Origin: JAFAFN01 sp963707555
GTDB lineage: Bacteria > Actinomycetota > Acidimicrobiia > Acidimicrobiales > Microtrichaceae
NCBI GenBank assembly: GCA_963707555.1
Contig: CAVPQM010000012.1
Span: 1-64,000, forward strand
Reading direction: 5' to 3'
Length of the DNA stretch: 64,000 nucleotides
Shown: positions 1-9,527 of the stretch, in pieces
How positions within the stretch are numbered: the stretch's first letter is position 1
How the letters are laid out: the number at the start of each line of letters is the position of its first letter
Notes under the pieces: model-generated
Told to the model about the DNA's origin: nothing
Seen by the model: the letters and a program-made list of their open reading frames with translations, nothing else
Databases searched by the model: none
Program-made: the position numbers and the translations under genes

Positions 1-10
1 CAGAGGCCAT
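1..10 (-). CDS. rpmG: Possible start of ribosomal protein L33 (rpmG), cut by window edge
   Basis: Only the first three codons (ATG GCC TCT, Met-Ala-Ser) are inside the window, preceded by an AGGAG-like ribosome binding site about 9 bases upstream. The call rests on context. In many actinobacteria tRNA-Thr and tRNA-Met are followed directly by rpmG on the same strand, and L33 proteins there commonly begin Met-Ala-Ser. The product itself cannot be verified from so few bases. Confidence 0.4.
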
Positions 11-95
11 CTCAGTTCCTGCTCCTGTGGAGAGTCGTCTTTACAGTGTGGAGCCCAGCCCGTGCACGGACAAACCGGCACGGACCGACCTGGTG

Positions 96-169
96 TAGCG
101 GCGGTCGGACTCGAACCGACGACCCCTCGATTATGAGCCGAGTGCTCTCACCGACTGAGCTACGCCGCC
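96..169 (-). tRNA. tRNA-Met (CAT anticodon), elongator type
   Basis: The minus strand folds into a complete cloverleaf: a 7-bp acceptor stem (GGCGGCG with CGCCGCT, including one G-U pair), a D arm with GCTC, an anticodon loop CTCATAA with anticodon CAT, and a T arm with GGTTCGAGTCC. The anticodon stem lacks the three G-C pairs typical of initiator tRNA, so this is the elongator form; a lysidine-modified tRNA-Ile2 is less likely from the loop sequence. CCA is not encoded directly after the discriminator base. It lies 38 bp downstream of tRNA-Thr and is probably co-transcribed with it. Confidence 0.93.
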
Positions 170-207
170 GAGACTGACCGATCGATCGATCGATCGGCAG
201 GTCAGCG

Positions 208-280
208 AGCCCCCTGTCAGAATCGAACTGACGACCTTTTCCTTACCATGGAAACGCTCTGCCGACTGAGCTAAGGGGGC
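208..280 (-). tRNA. tRNA-Thr (GGT anticodon)
   Basis: The minus strand gives a 73-nt cloverleaf with acceptor stem GCCCCCT paired to AGGGGGC, a five-pair anticodon stem TTTCC/GGAAA around loop ATGGTAA (anticodon GGT), and T arm GTCAG/CTGAC. It is the first gene of a minus-strand transcript that continues into tRNA-Met and probably rpmG. A short (ATCG)n run separates the two tRNAs. Confidence 0.94.
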
Positions 281-320
281 GTGGACACGCGAGGGCAGGA
301 CCCTCGTTGGCCGAGGGCGC

Positions 321-351
321 ACTCTAGCAGCGCCTTCGTCGGCTCCCACAA
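321..351 (-). promoter_or_regulatory. Candidate promoter of the tRNA-Thr/tRNA-Met transcript
   Basis: On the minus strand TAGAGT (326-321) matches the actinobacterial -10 pattern TANNNT. TTGTGG (351-346) stands 19 bp upstream as a -35-like element. It lies about 40 bp before tRNA-Thr, in the gap to the divergent gene at 418. Confidence 0.45.
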
Positions 352-417
352 CGTTCCGGATCCCTGCAACGACGGGCCCCGCTCAAGTTCGGGCGGCGCG
401 GTGTCGAAGCAGGAACT

Positions 418-1733
418 GTGCATTTCGAACGGCTGGTGATCGAAGCAGGAGACAACACCTTCACCCTCGACCTCCACCCGCGTCTGACGGTCGTCGGATC
501 GGTCGGGCAGATCGAGCGTGACGGTCTCATCGGCGAGCTGATCGGCTCGCTGGGCGCCGGGCGCCCGGGCGTCCACCTCGAGCTCGTCGCCGACAGCGGC
601 AGCCGGTTCGCCATCTTCCGGCCGTACGGCTCGCGCCACCAGGTGGTCGACGTCGACGGCGCGGCCGACGTCACCGACGACTTCAGCGACGAGGACGGCC
701 GGATCGACCTCCTCGGCCGCGCCGGGCTCGACCTGCGCGGCGCCCGCGAGGTCATGCGGTTCGGCTCCCAGGACCTCGTCACCACCCGCGAGCGCGATCG
801 CCTCGTGCAGGAGCTCGCCCAGGTCAACCAGAACGAGCTCTGGGTCGCGGCCGAGGCGCTGCGCCAGAGCCAGCGTCGCCTCGACGAGGAGGCCAGCGCG
901 GTCGGCTCGTCGGCCGAGGACGCCACCGTCATCGAGCGCATCGAGGAGCGGCACGCCGATTTCGAGCGCTCGCAGCTGATGCTCGAGAAGTACCGCAGCC
1001 GGACCTTCCTGGTGTCGGGCTTCGCCGCCATCGGCGTCGTGCCGGCCGTCATCTACGTCGGCCTGATCGCTGCGGTGCCGCTGATGCTGATCGCCGCCAT
1101 CTCGACGCTCTACTCCATCGCCATGTGGCGGAAGAACGAGGCCGCCCGCGGCGACGAAGAGGAGGCGCTGGCCGCCGCCGGCGCCCAGTCGTACCTCGGC
1201 TTCCACCTGCAGCGGGTCAACGGCCTGCTCACCAGCGACCAGGCCCGCAAGCGCCTGATGCAGGCGTCCGAGGAGCAGCGCGAGGCGCTCAAGCGCTGGC
1301 AGGTCATCGCCGGCGACGCCGACCTGTCGTGGACCCTCGCCAACCGCGACGCCATCAGCCAGGCGGTCCGCCTCCGCCAGGACGTCGTGAGCCTCGGCAT
1401 GGTCGCCGGCCCGTCCGAGCACGCCGACAACGAGCGGGCGGCGTCGCTCGCCCACTCGGTCGTCAGCCGGCTCAACGAGCTGCGCACCCTCGGCCCCGGC
1501 GGCGAGAGCTTCCCGGCCCTGCTCGACGAGCCGTTCACCTCGGTCGAGCCGTCGATCACGCCGTCGCTGCTCGAGCTGCTGGTCCGCTCGTCCCAGCACC
1601 AGCAGATCATCCTCTTCACCGAGGACGAGACGATCAGCCAGTGGGCCCGCCTCGAGGCGATGACCGGCGCGGTCGGACTGGTCGAGCCGTCCGCGATCGA
1701 CGCCCCGAGGTCCCGACCACCAGCTCGTTCTGA
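418..1733 (+). CDS. Degenerate ABC/SMC-head-like membrane protein, frameshifted near its end
   Basis: No named family is certain. The N-terminal 45 residues look like the start of an ABC/SMC-type head (RLTVVGSVGQIERDGLIGEL), but the Walker A lysine is missing. A coiled-coil-like charged region spans about residues 130-190, two adjacent hydrophobic segments about 196-238, and another charged helix region follows. Near the C-terminus LLDEPF resembles a Walker B motif and QQIILFTED the segment after it. The open frame runs to 1794, but one missing base in the CCCC run near 1705 would give a natural end PEVPTTSSF and a stop at 1731-1733; I prefer that end. It could be a membrane-tethered ATPase relative that no longer binds nucleotide. 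Confidence 0.65.
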
Positions 1734-1805
1734 CCGCGTTCGACGAGCGCGCGTTACGGGTCGGCCGAATGGGCCCGCTCCGACGGCGAAGTAGGTTCTC
1801 GCGGC

Positions 1806-2295
1806 GTGCAGCTCCGCCGCGCCGCACCGTCGAGGACGCCGAGGCGATCCGGTCGATCTACAACGTCGAGGTCCAGACCTCGACCGTCACCTTCGACATC
1901 ATGCCGAGGTCCCTCGAGGAGCAGCAGGAGTGGATCGCCAACCGCTCGGGCGCGCACGCCGTGGTGGTCGCGATCGACGACGACGACGAGGTGGTCGGCT
2001 TCGGATCGCTGTCGCCCTACAAGGCACGGCCGGCGTACGCGACCACCGTCGAGGACTCGGTGTACGTGCACCGCGACCACCAGGGCGAAGGCGTCGGCCG
2101 CAGCGTGCTGGCCGAGCTCATCCGCCTGGCCGACGAGCACGGCTTCCACGCCATCATGGCCCGCATCGTCGGCGACCACGCCACGTCGATCGGGCTGCAC
2201 TCCTCGCAGGCTTCCACGTCGTCGGGCGCGAGCGCGAGGTCGGTCGGAAGTTCGGCCGGTGGCTCGACGTCATCGTCATGCAGCGCATGCTCTGA
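1806..2295 (+). CDS. GNAT N-acetyltransferase, phosphinothricin-acetyltransferase-like (frameshifted)
   Basis: Joined across frames the protein reads from GTG 1806 (VQLRRA) into TVEDAEAIRSIYNVEV, then the GNAT acetyl-CoA loop VHRDHQGEGVGRSVLAELI, and ends GFHVVGREREVGRKFGRW followed by a short tail and stop at 2295. The order and the phrase IYNVEVQTSTVTFD fit the phosphinothricin/methionine-sulfoximine acetyltransferase group, which transfers acetyl from acetyl-CoA to small amino-group substrates. About 163 residues is the usual size. Frame changes are needed near 1825 and 2208, each explained by one base. The substrate cannot be inferred. The upstream gene ends about 70 bp before. Confidence 0.75.
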
Positions 2296-2340
2296 CGCCC
2301 GCGGCACCCGCCGCCGGTCGGAGCTCGCCGCAGACGGCTC

Positions 2341-2367
2341 GTCCCGGACGCCGAGGGCGTCCGGGAC
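2341..2367. terminator. Perfect 12-bp hairpin between convergent GNAT gene and tRNA
   Basis: Two 12-base arms (2341-2352 and 2356-2367, GTCCCGGACGCC and its complement) surround a 3-base GAG loop. It lies 46 bp after the GNAT stop and just beyond the 3' end of the minus-strand tRNA, so it could end transcription from both sides. There is no T-tract, as is common in high-GC actinobacteria. Confidence 0.7.
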
Positions 2368-2385
2368 CGGTGCGTCCTTCAGCGG

Positions 2386-2469
2386 TGGGCCGGGAAGGAT
2401 TCGGACCGTCGAAGGCGATGCCGGCAGGCTTACGGCCCTTGCTCCCTTTGTCCGCTCGGGCGCCGACCC
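2386..2469 (-). tRNA. Probable tRNA-Tyr (GTA), sequence appears damaged
   Basis: The ends pair as a 7-bp acceptor stem (GGGTCGG with CCGGCCC). CCCGAGCGG and AAAGGGAGC form the D region of a class II tRNA, a long variable arm is present, and the centre carries GTA. The anticodon loop is one base short, the T arm has mismatches (GACGG against CCTTC) and the usual T at position 8 is gone. The neighbouring genes are full of single-base frameshifts, so sequencing errors are as likely as real decay. Confidence 0.6.
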
Positions 2470-2608
2470 GCTGGGTCGCACACGATGAGCGTCGTCCGCC
2501 ACCGATGGAGAATACCGAGATCGCAGGGCGGGTCACTCCGCCGGCAGTCGCCGCCCGGTCCCGGGTGTCGAACGATCCGGATCCCGGCCCCAAGGAGCCA
2601 CACCGCAC

Positions 2609-3095
2609 ATGCCCAGCTTCGACGTGGTGTCCGAGGTCGACATGCAGGAGGTCCGCAACGCGGTGGACCAGGCGGCCCGCGAGGTCGCCAACCGCTTCGA
2701 CTTCAAGGACACCGACTCCGACGATCGAGCTCGACGGACCACGATCACGCTCCAGTCGCCGAGCAAGGACCGCCTCGAGGCGCTGCGCAGGTGCTCGAGG
2801 AGAAGCTGGTCAAGCGCAAGGTGTCGCTGAAGGCCCTCGACTACGGCAAGGTCGAGGAGGCGGCCGGGGGCACGGTCCGCCAGACGGTCACGCTCACGGC
2901 CGGCATCACCTCGGACAAGGCCCGGGCAGCTCAACAAGTTCATCAAGGACTTGGGCTCAAGGGCGTCCAGTCCCAGACCCAGGGCGAGCAGCTCCGGGTC
3001 ACCGGCAAGAAGCGCGACGACCTCCAGGCCGTGATCGCCGCCCTCAAGGGCGCGACTTCGGCATCCCGCTGCAGTTCGAGAACTTCCGGGACTGA
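2609..3095 (+). CDS. yajQ: YajQ family nucleotide-binding protein (frameshifted)
   Basis: Fragments in successive frames rebuild a YajQ/UPF0234 protein: MPSFDVVSEVDMQEVRNAVD at the start, VANRFDFKDTDS, then KVSLKALDYGKVEEAAGGTV, ARAAQQVHQG-like segments, LRVTGKKRDDLQAVIAALKG, and the characteristic end FGIPLQFENFRD at 3095. The 487-nt span matches the usual ~163 residues. Members bind nucleic acid or cyclic di-GMP in other bacteria. At least four frame changes (near 2727, 2790, 2925 and 3052) break the gene. Because the last motif is intact, I infer assembly indels. The start is ATG 2609. Confidence 0.85.
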
Positions 3096-3269
3096 GCGTC
3101 CGCGCCGCCCCAGGGCGAAGGCGACGTCACCTGCTGACCCAGCCGGCAAGGGATGGACGCGGCAGCGCCCCGCTCCGCGGACGCGGCCCCCAGGGACGGT
3201 GGCTGGCGGGTCCGCACCGGCGGCGGACGGCGACGACGCCGCCCAGAGCTAGGCCGGGTCAGCAGGCGG

Positions 3270-4123
3270 TCAGCGCTGCCAGGCGCCGGCCTGCGGAGGC
3301 GGCGGATGCGCGCTCCTCCGTCGGCGGGTGGGTCGTGAACAGGCTGGAGCACTGGGCCGGCGCTCGCAGCGGGTTGACGATGTAGGCCGCGGCCTGGGCC
3401 GGGTTGACCGTGCTCGGGATGCGCTGGGCGCCGGCGTCGAGCTTGGCTCGAGGGCCCGGGCCAGCGGCTCGCCGTCGCCGAGGAGGCGGGCGCCGCGGCG
3501 GTCGGCCTCGTACTCCCGGCTGCGGGACTCAGCGCCATCTGCAGGAGCGCGGCGGCCAGCGGGGCCAGGATGAGCGGCGAGCAGCGCCGAAGATGTTGTC
3601 CCCCGCGTCGCGACCGCCGCCGCCGCCGAAGATGGCGCCGCACATCGGCCATGCGGGCCACGAACGTGATGCCCATGGCGACAGCGTGGCGGCCACCGAG
3701 CCGATGAGGATGTCGCGGTTGCCGACGTGGCTGATCTCGTGGGCCAGCACGCCCTGCAGCTCGTCCCAGGTGCAGGATGTCGAGGATGCCCTGGGTGACG
3801 CGCGACGGCGGCGTGCTCGGGGTTGCGGCCGGTGGCGAAGGCGTTGGGCTGCGGGTCGGGAGCACGTACAGCTTCGGCATCGGCATGTCGGCCCGGGTCG
3901 CGAGGTCGCGGACGATGGCGTAGTACTCGGGCATCTCGGCTTCGGTGACCGGGACCGCCCGGGCCGCCTTGATGGCCAGCTTGCCGACTGAACCAGTAGG
4001 AGCCCGCCGCGAACACCAGGCCGAGCAGGCAGGCCGATGACGACCCCGCCCCCGATGGCCGCCGATCGCGATGCACAGGCCGCCGAGGGCGGCCAGGAGG
4101 ACAGCGGTCTTGACGTTGTTCAT
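3270..4123 (-). CDS. htpX: HtpX-type M48 membrane zinc metalloprotease (frameshifted)
   Basis: The start MNNVKTAVLLAALGGLCIAIG gives a first membrane segment. Later come MPEYYAIVRDLATRADMPMP and KLYVLP, then the zinc site HEISH within LAHEISHVGNRDILIG (about residues 130-145), a further membrane stretch, and EYEADR, which provides the third ligand. The end has HPPTEER followed by AGAWQR and a stop at 3270. HtpX degrades misfolded membrane proteins. The length (~284 residues) is normal. The coding frame changes about ten times across the gene, again at short homopolymers. Confidence 0.88.
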
Positions 4124-4259
4124 CAGTGGGCGAGCTGCACGACGGTCTTGACGGCGTCCGTCACCCAGCTGTAAGTTCCTGCCCGAACGACGCCGGAAGC
4201 GTCGACTGAAGGATCCTCGTCCCCCCGGAACGACTGCGGCCTGTTCGTCGCCCGCGGGC

Positions 4260-4755
4260 TCAGTCGTAGTAGCCGGAGTGGATGTAGACGCAGGGGACGC
4301 CCTCGGCGCGGAACATCTCCAGGTTGCGCGCGGTCGTCCTCGAAGGCGAGCCGCAGGTCGAAGCCGTACGGCGCGGAGCTCGCGACCGACCGCCGCTTGA
4401 ACGTCGGGCCGCGGCAGTAGTCGCCGAAGTCCCGCATGACCAGCAGGTCCCAGCGCAGCTCGTAGCGCTCGAGCCACCCGAGCGTCTGGGGCTGCACCCG
4501 GATCGGGCGGGCGGTGAGCAGGACGATCGGCGAGCTCGGGTCGAGCAGCTCGAGCAGCCGGGCCACCTCGTCGATGCAGCGGGTCGTCGCCGCAGGCCTC
4601 GAAGAAGGCGTCCCAGTCCCGGTCCGGGCACTCGAGATAGTGCTGGCGGCTGCGGCGTCGGACAGCACGCCGTCGAGGTCGAACACGACGGCCGGGCCGG
4701 CCTCGAGCACCGCTCGCGCCACGCCAGTTCGAGTCGTCGGGTCCCAGATCGGCAC
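4260..4755 (-). CDS. HAD-type phosphatase, polynucleotide-kinase-phosphatase-like (frameshifted)
   Basis: VVFDLDGVLSDA is HAD motif I with the nucleophile Asp and the acid/base Asp. IVLLTARP is motif II, and LAFEDD followed by RNLEMFRAEGVPCVYIHSGYYD is motif IV and the C-terminus. About 165 residues fits the small HAD domains of the PNKP/T4 polynucleotide kinase phosphatase group. Start GTG 4755 (VPIWDPTTRTG) gives a normal lead-in to motif I. Frame changes lie near 4655, 4600, 4585 and 4330. The substrate is unknown. Confidence 0.75.
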
Positions 4756-4907
4756 GCCGGGCAGGCTACCCTCAGTCCTCGGGGGTGAACGGCGCGAGCG
4801 TGCGCGGTGAGACGACATAGGCACGTGCGCACGGCGATCTCCGCGTGGCGGTCGTGCAGCGATCACCTCACGCGCAGATCGCCTGCGACGTGGTGCCGGG
4901 CCCCGGG

Positions 4908-6900
4908 TCAGGCGTCGTCGGAGCCGCGGCGCCGTCGCGGATCTCCTCGACGACGGCCGGGTCGGCCAGCGTGGTGGTGTCGCCGAGGTCCCGGCCCTCG
5001 GCGACGTCGCGCGAGGAGCCGGCGCATGATCTTGCCGCTGCGGGTCTTGGGCAGGTCGGGGACGACGATCACGGTCTTGGGCCGGGCGATCGCGCCGATC
5101 TTGGTGGCCACGTGCTGGCGGATCTCCTCGCGCAGCTCGGCGTCGGAGTGCGGTGCCGCGCAGGATGACGTAGCCGATGATGGCCTGGCCGGTGGTCGGG
5201 TCGGTTGGCCCCGACGACGGCGGCCTCGGCCACGGCCGGGTGGTCGACCAGGGCGGACTCGACCTCGGTGGTGGAGATGCGGTGGCCGGAGACGTTCATG
5301 ACGTCGTCGACCCGGCCGAGCAGCCAGAGGTAGCCGTCGTCGTCGAGCTTGGCGCCGTCGCCGGCGAAGTAGCGGCCCTCGAACCGGCACCAGTAGGTGT
5401 CTGGTAGCGCTCCGGGTCGCCCCAGATGCCGCGCAGCATCGACGGCCACGGCCGGGTGAGGGTGAGGTAGCCGCCGCCCTCGGTCACGACGTTGCCGTCG
5501 TCGTCGACGACCTCGACGCCGATGCCGGGCAGGGGAAGGCGGCCGAGCCGGGCTTGGTCGCGACGACGCCCGGCAGCGGGGTGATCATGTGGCCGCCGGT
5601 CTCGGTCTGCCACCACGTGTCGACGATCGGGCAGCGCTCGCCGCCGATGTGGCTGGTGGTACCACATCCACGCCTCGGGGTTGATGGGCTCGCCGACGGT
5701 GCCGAGCACCCGCAGCGAGCGACAGGTCGTGGGCGTGCGGGCTCCTGCTCGCCCCACTTCATGAAGGTCCGGATCGCGGTCGGCGCGGTGTAGAGCTGGG
5801 TGACGCCGTAGCGCTCGATGATGTACCAGAAGCGGTCCTTGGGCCACGCGCCGGGTCGCCGGTGCGCCGGCCTCGCGGGGCGTGTCGGGCGTGCCCTCGT
5901 ACATGACCGACGTCGCCCCGTTGGCGAGCGGCCCGTAGACGATGTAGCTGTGGCCGGTCACCCAGCCGACGTCGGCCGCGCACCAGTAGACGTCGGTGTC
6001 GGGCTGGAGGTCGAAGACGTACTTGTGGGTGAACGCGACCTGGGTGAGGTAGCCGCCGGTGGTGTGCATGATGCCCTTGGGCTTGGCCGTCGTGCCCGAG
6101 GTGTAGAGCAGGTAGAGCAGGTCCTCGCGTCCATGGGCTCGGGCGGGCAGGTCGGCGCGGCCTGCGCCATCATGTCGTGCCACCAGTGGTCGCGACCGTC
6201 GGTCATGTCGACGTCGGTGCCGCAACGGTCGACGACCACGACGCTGCGCACCGTCGGGCAGTCGGCGAGGGCCACGTCGACGTTCGGCTTGAGCGGCGAG
6301 GGCACGCCGCGGCGGTAGCCGCCGTCGGCGGTGACTGCGACGACCGCGCCCGCGTCGTTGATCCGGTCGATGAAGGAGTCCGGGCAGAAGCCACCGAAGA
6401 CCACGGAGTGCGCCGCGCCGATGCGGGTGCAGGCCAGCATGGCGATGACCGCCTCGGGGATCATCGGCATGTAGATGGCGACCCGGTCGCCCTGGCCGAC
6501 GCCGAGCTCCGCGCAGCACGTTGGCGAACCGCTGGACCTCGTCGAGCAGCTCGGCGTAGGTGATGGTGCGGGTGTCGCCCGGCTCGCCCTCCCAGTGGAG
6601 CGCGACCCGGTCGCCGCGGCCGGCCTCGACGTGGCGGTCGAGGCAGTTGTACGACACGTTGAGCTGCCCACCGACGAACCACTTGGCGTCCGGCAGCTCC
6701 CACTCGAGGGCGGTGTCGAAGTCACGGTCCCAGCTCAACAGCTCACGAGCCTGCTCGGCCCAGAACGCCGCAGGGTCGGCCGCGGCCCGCTCGTAGACCG
6801 CTGGATCCGACAGGTTCGCCTGCGCGACGAACTCCGCCGGCGGCGGGAACACCCGGTCCTCGGAATACCGATCCTCGATGGTTGCGCCGCTGTCGGTCAT
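4908..6900 (-). CDS. acsA: Acetyl-coenzyme A synthetase (heavily frameshifted)
   Basis: This is an AMP-forming acetyl-CoA synthetase, activating acetate through acetyl-adenylate. It begins at ATG 6900, eight bases after a GGGGAG ribosome binding site, with the acs-type N-terminus (FAAQ-like region, LNVSYNCLDRHV, VALHWEGEPGD). Motif A3 YTSGTTAKPKG is present near 6070. ADVGWVTGHSYIVYGPL follows, then GDGAKLDDDGYLWLLGRVDD, and finally RSGKIMRRLL with the lysine that is acetylated for regulation. The normal length is ~650 residues, matching this span. At least nine frame changes occur (near 6515, 6130, 5870, 5735, 5655, 5540, 5405, 5210 and 5015). The exact stop is uncertain: 4908 in one frame, 4868 in another. 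Confidence 0.88.
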
Positions 6901-7007
6901 GTTGCACTCCCCTGTGGGTCGGGTCACACGGATGGTAGACCCCGGCGTGACGGCCTCAGGACGGCGAGTCGGCTCGATCGCCTACTGTTCGACGCCGGGA
7001 GACGGGA

Positions 7008-8312
7008 GTGGTCATGCACGTGGTTCGGTGGCGGTTCCGCAGCACGGCAGCGGCGTTGATCGGTGCTGTGGCGCTGGCGACGTGGGGTACGGCGCCCGTC
7101 GGCGCCGCTCCTGTCGAGGAGCGGGTGCAGGCAGCTGCGCCGGTCGACCGCACGTCGCGCGCCGCGGTGATCAGCGCGTACCGGCAGACCTACCTGCCGG
7201 CACTCAACACGCCGATGGGCTGGACCGGCGACACGGCGGGCTGCCGGGCCGGGGCGGTCTCCGGTGCGGCGCAGCAGGCGACGCTGAGGATGGTCAACTA
7301 CTTCCGCTCGATGGTCGACCTGCCGTCGGTCACCTTCGACCCGGCGCTGTCGACGAAGGCACAACAGGCGGCGCTCATGATGTCGGCCAACGGAACGCTG
7401 AGCCACACCCCTCCCCCGTCGTGGCGGTGCTGGAGTGCAGCAGGCGCCGAGGCGGCCGGCTCGTCGAACCTCTCGCTCGGCAATGCCGGCGCCCGGGCGG
7501 TCGCCAGCCAGGTCCGCGACGGCGGCTCGAACAACACCGCCGTCGGCCATCGGCGGTGGATCATGTTCCCCCCTGCGTCGACGATGGGCAGTGGCTCGAC
7601 CTCGAACGCGAACTCGCTGTGGGTGTTCGGCGCGCAGGTCGCCCGACCCCACACGTCGCCCGTCGAGTGGCCCTCGGCGGGCTACTTCCCTCGCGAGCTC
7701 GAACCCGGTGGCCGATGGAGCGTCTCGATCCCCGGCGCGAACCTGAACGCTGCGACGGTCCGGGTGATCGGACCGAACGGCGCCGCACTCCCGCTGACCG
7801 TGCACCGGCCGGCGTACGGCTACGGCGACCCGACGATCGTCTGGGAGCTCGGGAACCTCGGCGAGGTCCCGGGCCGTGGCGACCGCACGTACCGGGTCGA
7901 CATCGGGGGCATCGCCGGCACCTCGTCGAGCACGCACTCGTACCGCGTCACGCTCGTCGACGCCGCGCCGCCGGTGCAGTACGTCCCGGTGGGCAGCCTG
8001 GACGAGGTGGTCGTGTCCGGCGACGAGGTCGCGATCCGTGGTTGGGCGGCGGACCGGAACCTCGCCCCGGGCGGTCTGCACGTCCGTCTGCGCATGCGCG
8101 TCCGCTCCGTCGACTGGTCGACCGTCGTGGTCGCCTGGCTCCCTCGACCGGGACTCGCGAACTTCGGCCTGCCGACTGCGGCCGGGTTCGAGGGGAGAAC
8201 CCGTCTCCGTCCGGGGTCCTACCGGGTCTGCGCCGACGCGCTCGACCACAACGGCGAACGCCAGACCGCGACCTCGACGACCCTCGGGTGCCGGGACTTC
8301 GTGGTCAAGTGA
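7008..8312 (+). CDS. Secreted CAP/SCP-domain protein
   Basis: An N-terminal signal peptide (FRSTAAALIGAVALATW, cleavage near APVGAAP) is followed by a CAP domain at about residues 50-200. Its hallmarks are a helix with the catalytic-type segment MMSANGTLSH and the box GHRRWIMFPP. The C-terminal half (about 205-430) is beta-rich, with an immunoglobulin-like stretch (VVVSGDEVAIRGWAADR) that recurs in actinobacterial exported proteins. The start is GTG 7008 or ATG 7014; a purine-rich GGGAG precedes both. The role is extracellular; CAP proteins bind lipids or cell-wall parts, but no substrate can be named. It is divergent from the acetyl-CoA synthetase gene and overlaps the rhodanese start by 4 bp. 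Confidence 0.85.
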   Translation: MVMHVVRWRFRSTAAALIGAVALATWGTAPVGAAPVEERVQAAAPVDRTSRAAVISAYRQTYLPALNTPMGWTGDTAGCRAGAVSGAAQQATLRMVNYFRSMVDLPSVTFDPALSTKAQQAALMMSANGTLSHTPPPSWRCWSAAGAEAAGSSNLSLGNAGARAVASQVRDGGSNNTAVGHRRWIMFPPASTMGSGSTSNANSLWVFGAQVARPHTSPVEWPSAGYFPRELEPGGRWSVSIPGANLNAATVRVIGPNGAALPLTVHRPAYGYGDPTIVWELGNLGEVPGRGDRTYRVDIGGIAGTSSSTHSYRVTLVDAAPPVQYVPVGSLDEVVVSGDEVAIRGWAADRNLAPGGLHVRLRMRVRSVDWSTVVVAWLPRPGLANFGLPTAAGFEGRTRLRPGSYRVCADALDHNGERQTATSTTLGCRDFVVK

Positions 8313-8731
8313 CCGGGCCCGGTGGTGGCGTCGGCCGGCCGAGCGCGGTGACCGCCGTGGCCCCGGCGAGCGCGGGGGCCGCGCTCGAGCACTTCAACCG
8401 CCTGCTCGAGTTCGAGACGGACTGCTGGGACGTGCACGACGCGCTGACGAACGGGCCCGTCGACTTCGTGCTGCTCGACGTCCGGGGGCCGGAGCAGTTC
8501 GCCGCGGGTCACGTGCCCGGCGCGGTGAACCTCCCCCACCGCCGGATCATCGACCGCAACCTGACGGATCACCCCGACGGCACGGTGTTCGTCGTGTACT
8601 GCGCCGGCCCGCACTGCAACGGTGCCGACAAGGCGGCGATGCGTCTCGCTGCGCTCGGTCGACCCGTCAAGAAGATGATCGGCGGTCTCGAGGGCTGGCG
8701 CGACGAGGGCTTCCCGCTGGCCACCGGCTGA
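8309..8731 (+). CDS. Rhodanese-like sulfurtransferase domain protein
   Basis: A single rhodanese domain fills most of the 140 residues: LLDVRGPEQFAAGHVPGAVNLPHR is the classic N-terminal half, and VVYCAGPHCNGADKAAMRL carries the active-site loop with the catalytic Cys (the first Cys, in YCAG). GGLEGWRDEGFPLA is the typical end. The GTG at 8309 overlaps the stop of the CAP gene (GTGA), suggesting translational coupling. A GTG at 8350 is an alternative start. The physiological sulfur donor is unknown. Confidence 0.87.
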   Translation: MTGPGGGVGRPSAVTAVAPASAGAALEHFNRLLEFETDCWDVHDALTNGPVDFVLLDVRGPEQFAAGHVPGAVNLPHRRIIDRNLTDHPDGTVFVVYCAGPHCNGADKAAMRLAALGRPVKKMIGGLEGWRDEGFPLATG

Positions 8732-8735
8732 GCGA

Positions 8736-9503
8736 TCAGTAGACGGTGTAGCCGCCGTCGATCGTGATCTCGTCACCGGTGTGGTACTCGTGGCGCGGAT
8801 CGCACAGGAACGGCGCGACCGCCCGGAAGTCGGCCGGCTCACCCCACCGGCGCACCGGTGTGCGCGCCGTGGTGTTCTCGCGGAACTTCTCGTACTGGTA
8901 GCCGGGGGCGGTCAGGTCGGTGAGGGTCCAGCCCGGCACCAGGCTGTTGGCCCGGATCCGGTGACGGGCGAACGCCACGGCCATCGACCGGACGAGCGCG
9001 AGGACACCTGCCTTCGAGGCGGCGTAGTGCGACTGACGCGGCGCGCCGTGGATGGACGACGTCGACGACACCGCGACGAGCGCACCCCCGCCTCCTTGGG
9101 CGACCATCTGCCGAGCCGCTTCGCGCAGGGTGAGGAAGACGCCGTCGAGGTTCACCGAGGTGACCGCACGCCACTGGTCGAGTGACATCTCGAGGATCGA
9201 CGCGTCGCCGGACACACCAGCGTTGGCGACGCACGAGTCGAGCCGACCGAACCGGTCGACCGTGGTCGCGACGGTCTCGATGATGTCGCGCTCGACCGCG
9301 ACGTCGCAGCGGAAGCCCTCGACATCCGCGCCGTCGCGCAGGCTGCGCAGGTGCTCCACCGCCGCGCCGGTCTTCTCGGCGTTGCGACCGCAGATCGCGA
9401 CCGACGCACCCGCCAGCACCAGCCCTTCGGCCATGCCGAGTCCGATGCCGCCGTTGCCCCCGGTGACCAGGGCCACCTGTCCGCTCAGATCTGTCATCGT
9501 CAC
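8736..9503 (-). CDS. Short-chain dehydrogenase/reductase
   Basis: A classical SDR of 255 residues. TGGNGGIG near residue 15 binds the dinucleotide, NAGVSGD is the NAG motif, VSSTSS provides the catalytic Ser, and YAASK has the Tyr and Lys (about residues 157-161). PGWTLTDL follows, and DEITIDGGYTV is the usual SDR C-terminus. The start is drawn at GTG 9503; ATG 9497 (MTDLSGQVALVTGG) is equally plausible and has more typical SDR spacing. It is convergent with the rhodanese gene, 4 bp apart. The substrate is not predictable from sequence. Confidence 0.92.
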   Translation of the reverse strand: MTMTDLSGQVALVTGGNGGIGLGMAEGLVLAGASVAICGRNAEKTGAAVEHLRSLRDGADVEGFRCDVAVERDIIETVATTVDRFGRLDSCVANAGVSGDASILEMSLDQWRAVTSVNLDGVFLTLREAARQMVAQGGGGALVAVSSTSSIHGAPRQSHYAASKAGVLALVRSMAVAFARHRIRANSLVPGWTLTDLTAPGYQYEKFRENTTARTPVRRWGEPADFRAVAPFLCDPRHEYHTGDEITIDGGYTVY

Positions 9504-9527
9504 CCCACCATCATGGTCGGCGGCGCG

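Noticed and set aside
96..169. tRNA-Ile2 (CAT with lysidine) instead of tRNA-Met
   Set aside because: The loop CTCATAA and the arm sequences fit elongator tRNA-Met, and the Thr-Met-rpmG order supports it.
177..197. Short (ATCG)n run between the two tRNAs
   Set aside because: Only about five units; too short and common to assign any role.
2609..6900. Cluster of pseudogenes marking a degraded genomic island
   Set aside because: These are core housekeeping genes with all motifs intact; single-base indels without other decay point to sequence quality.
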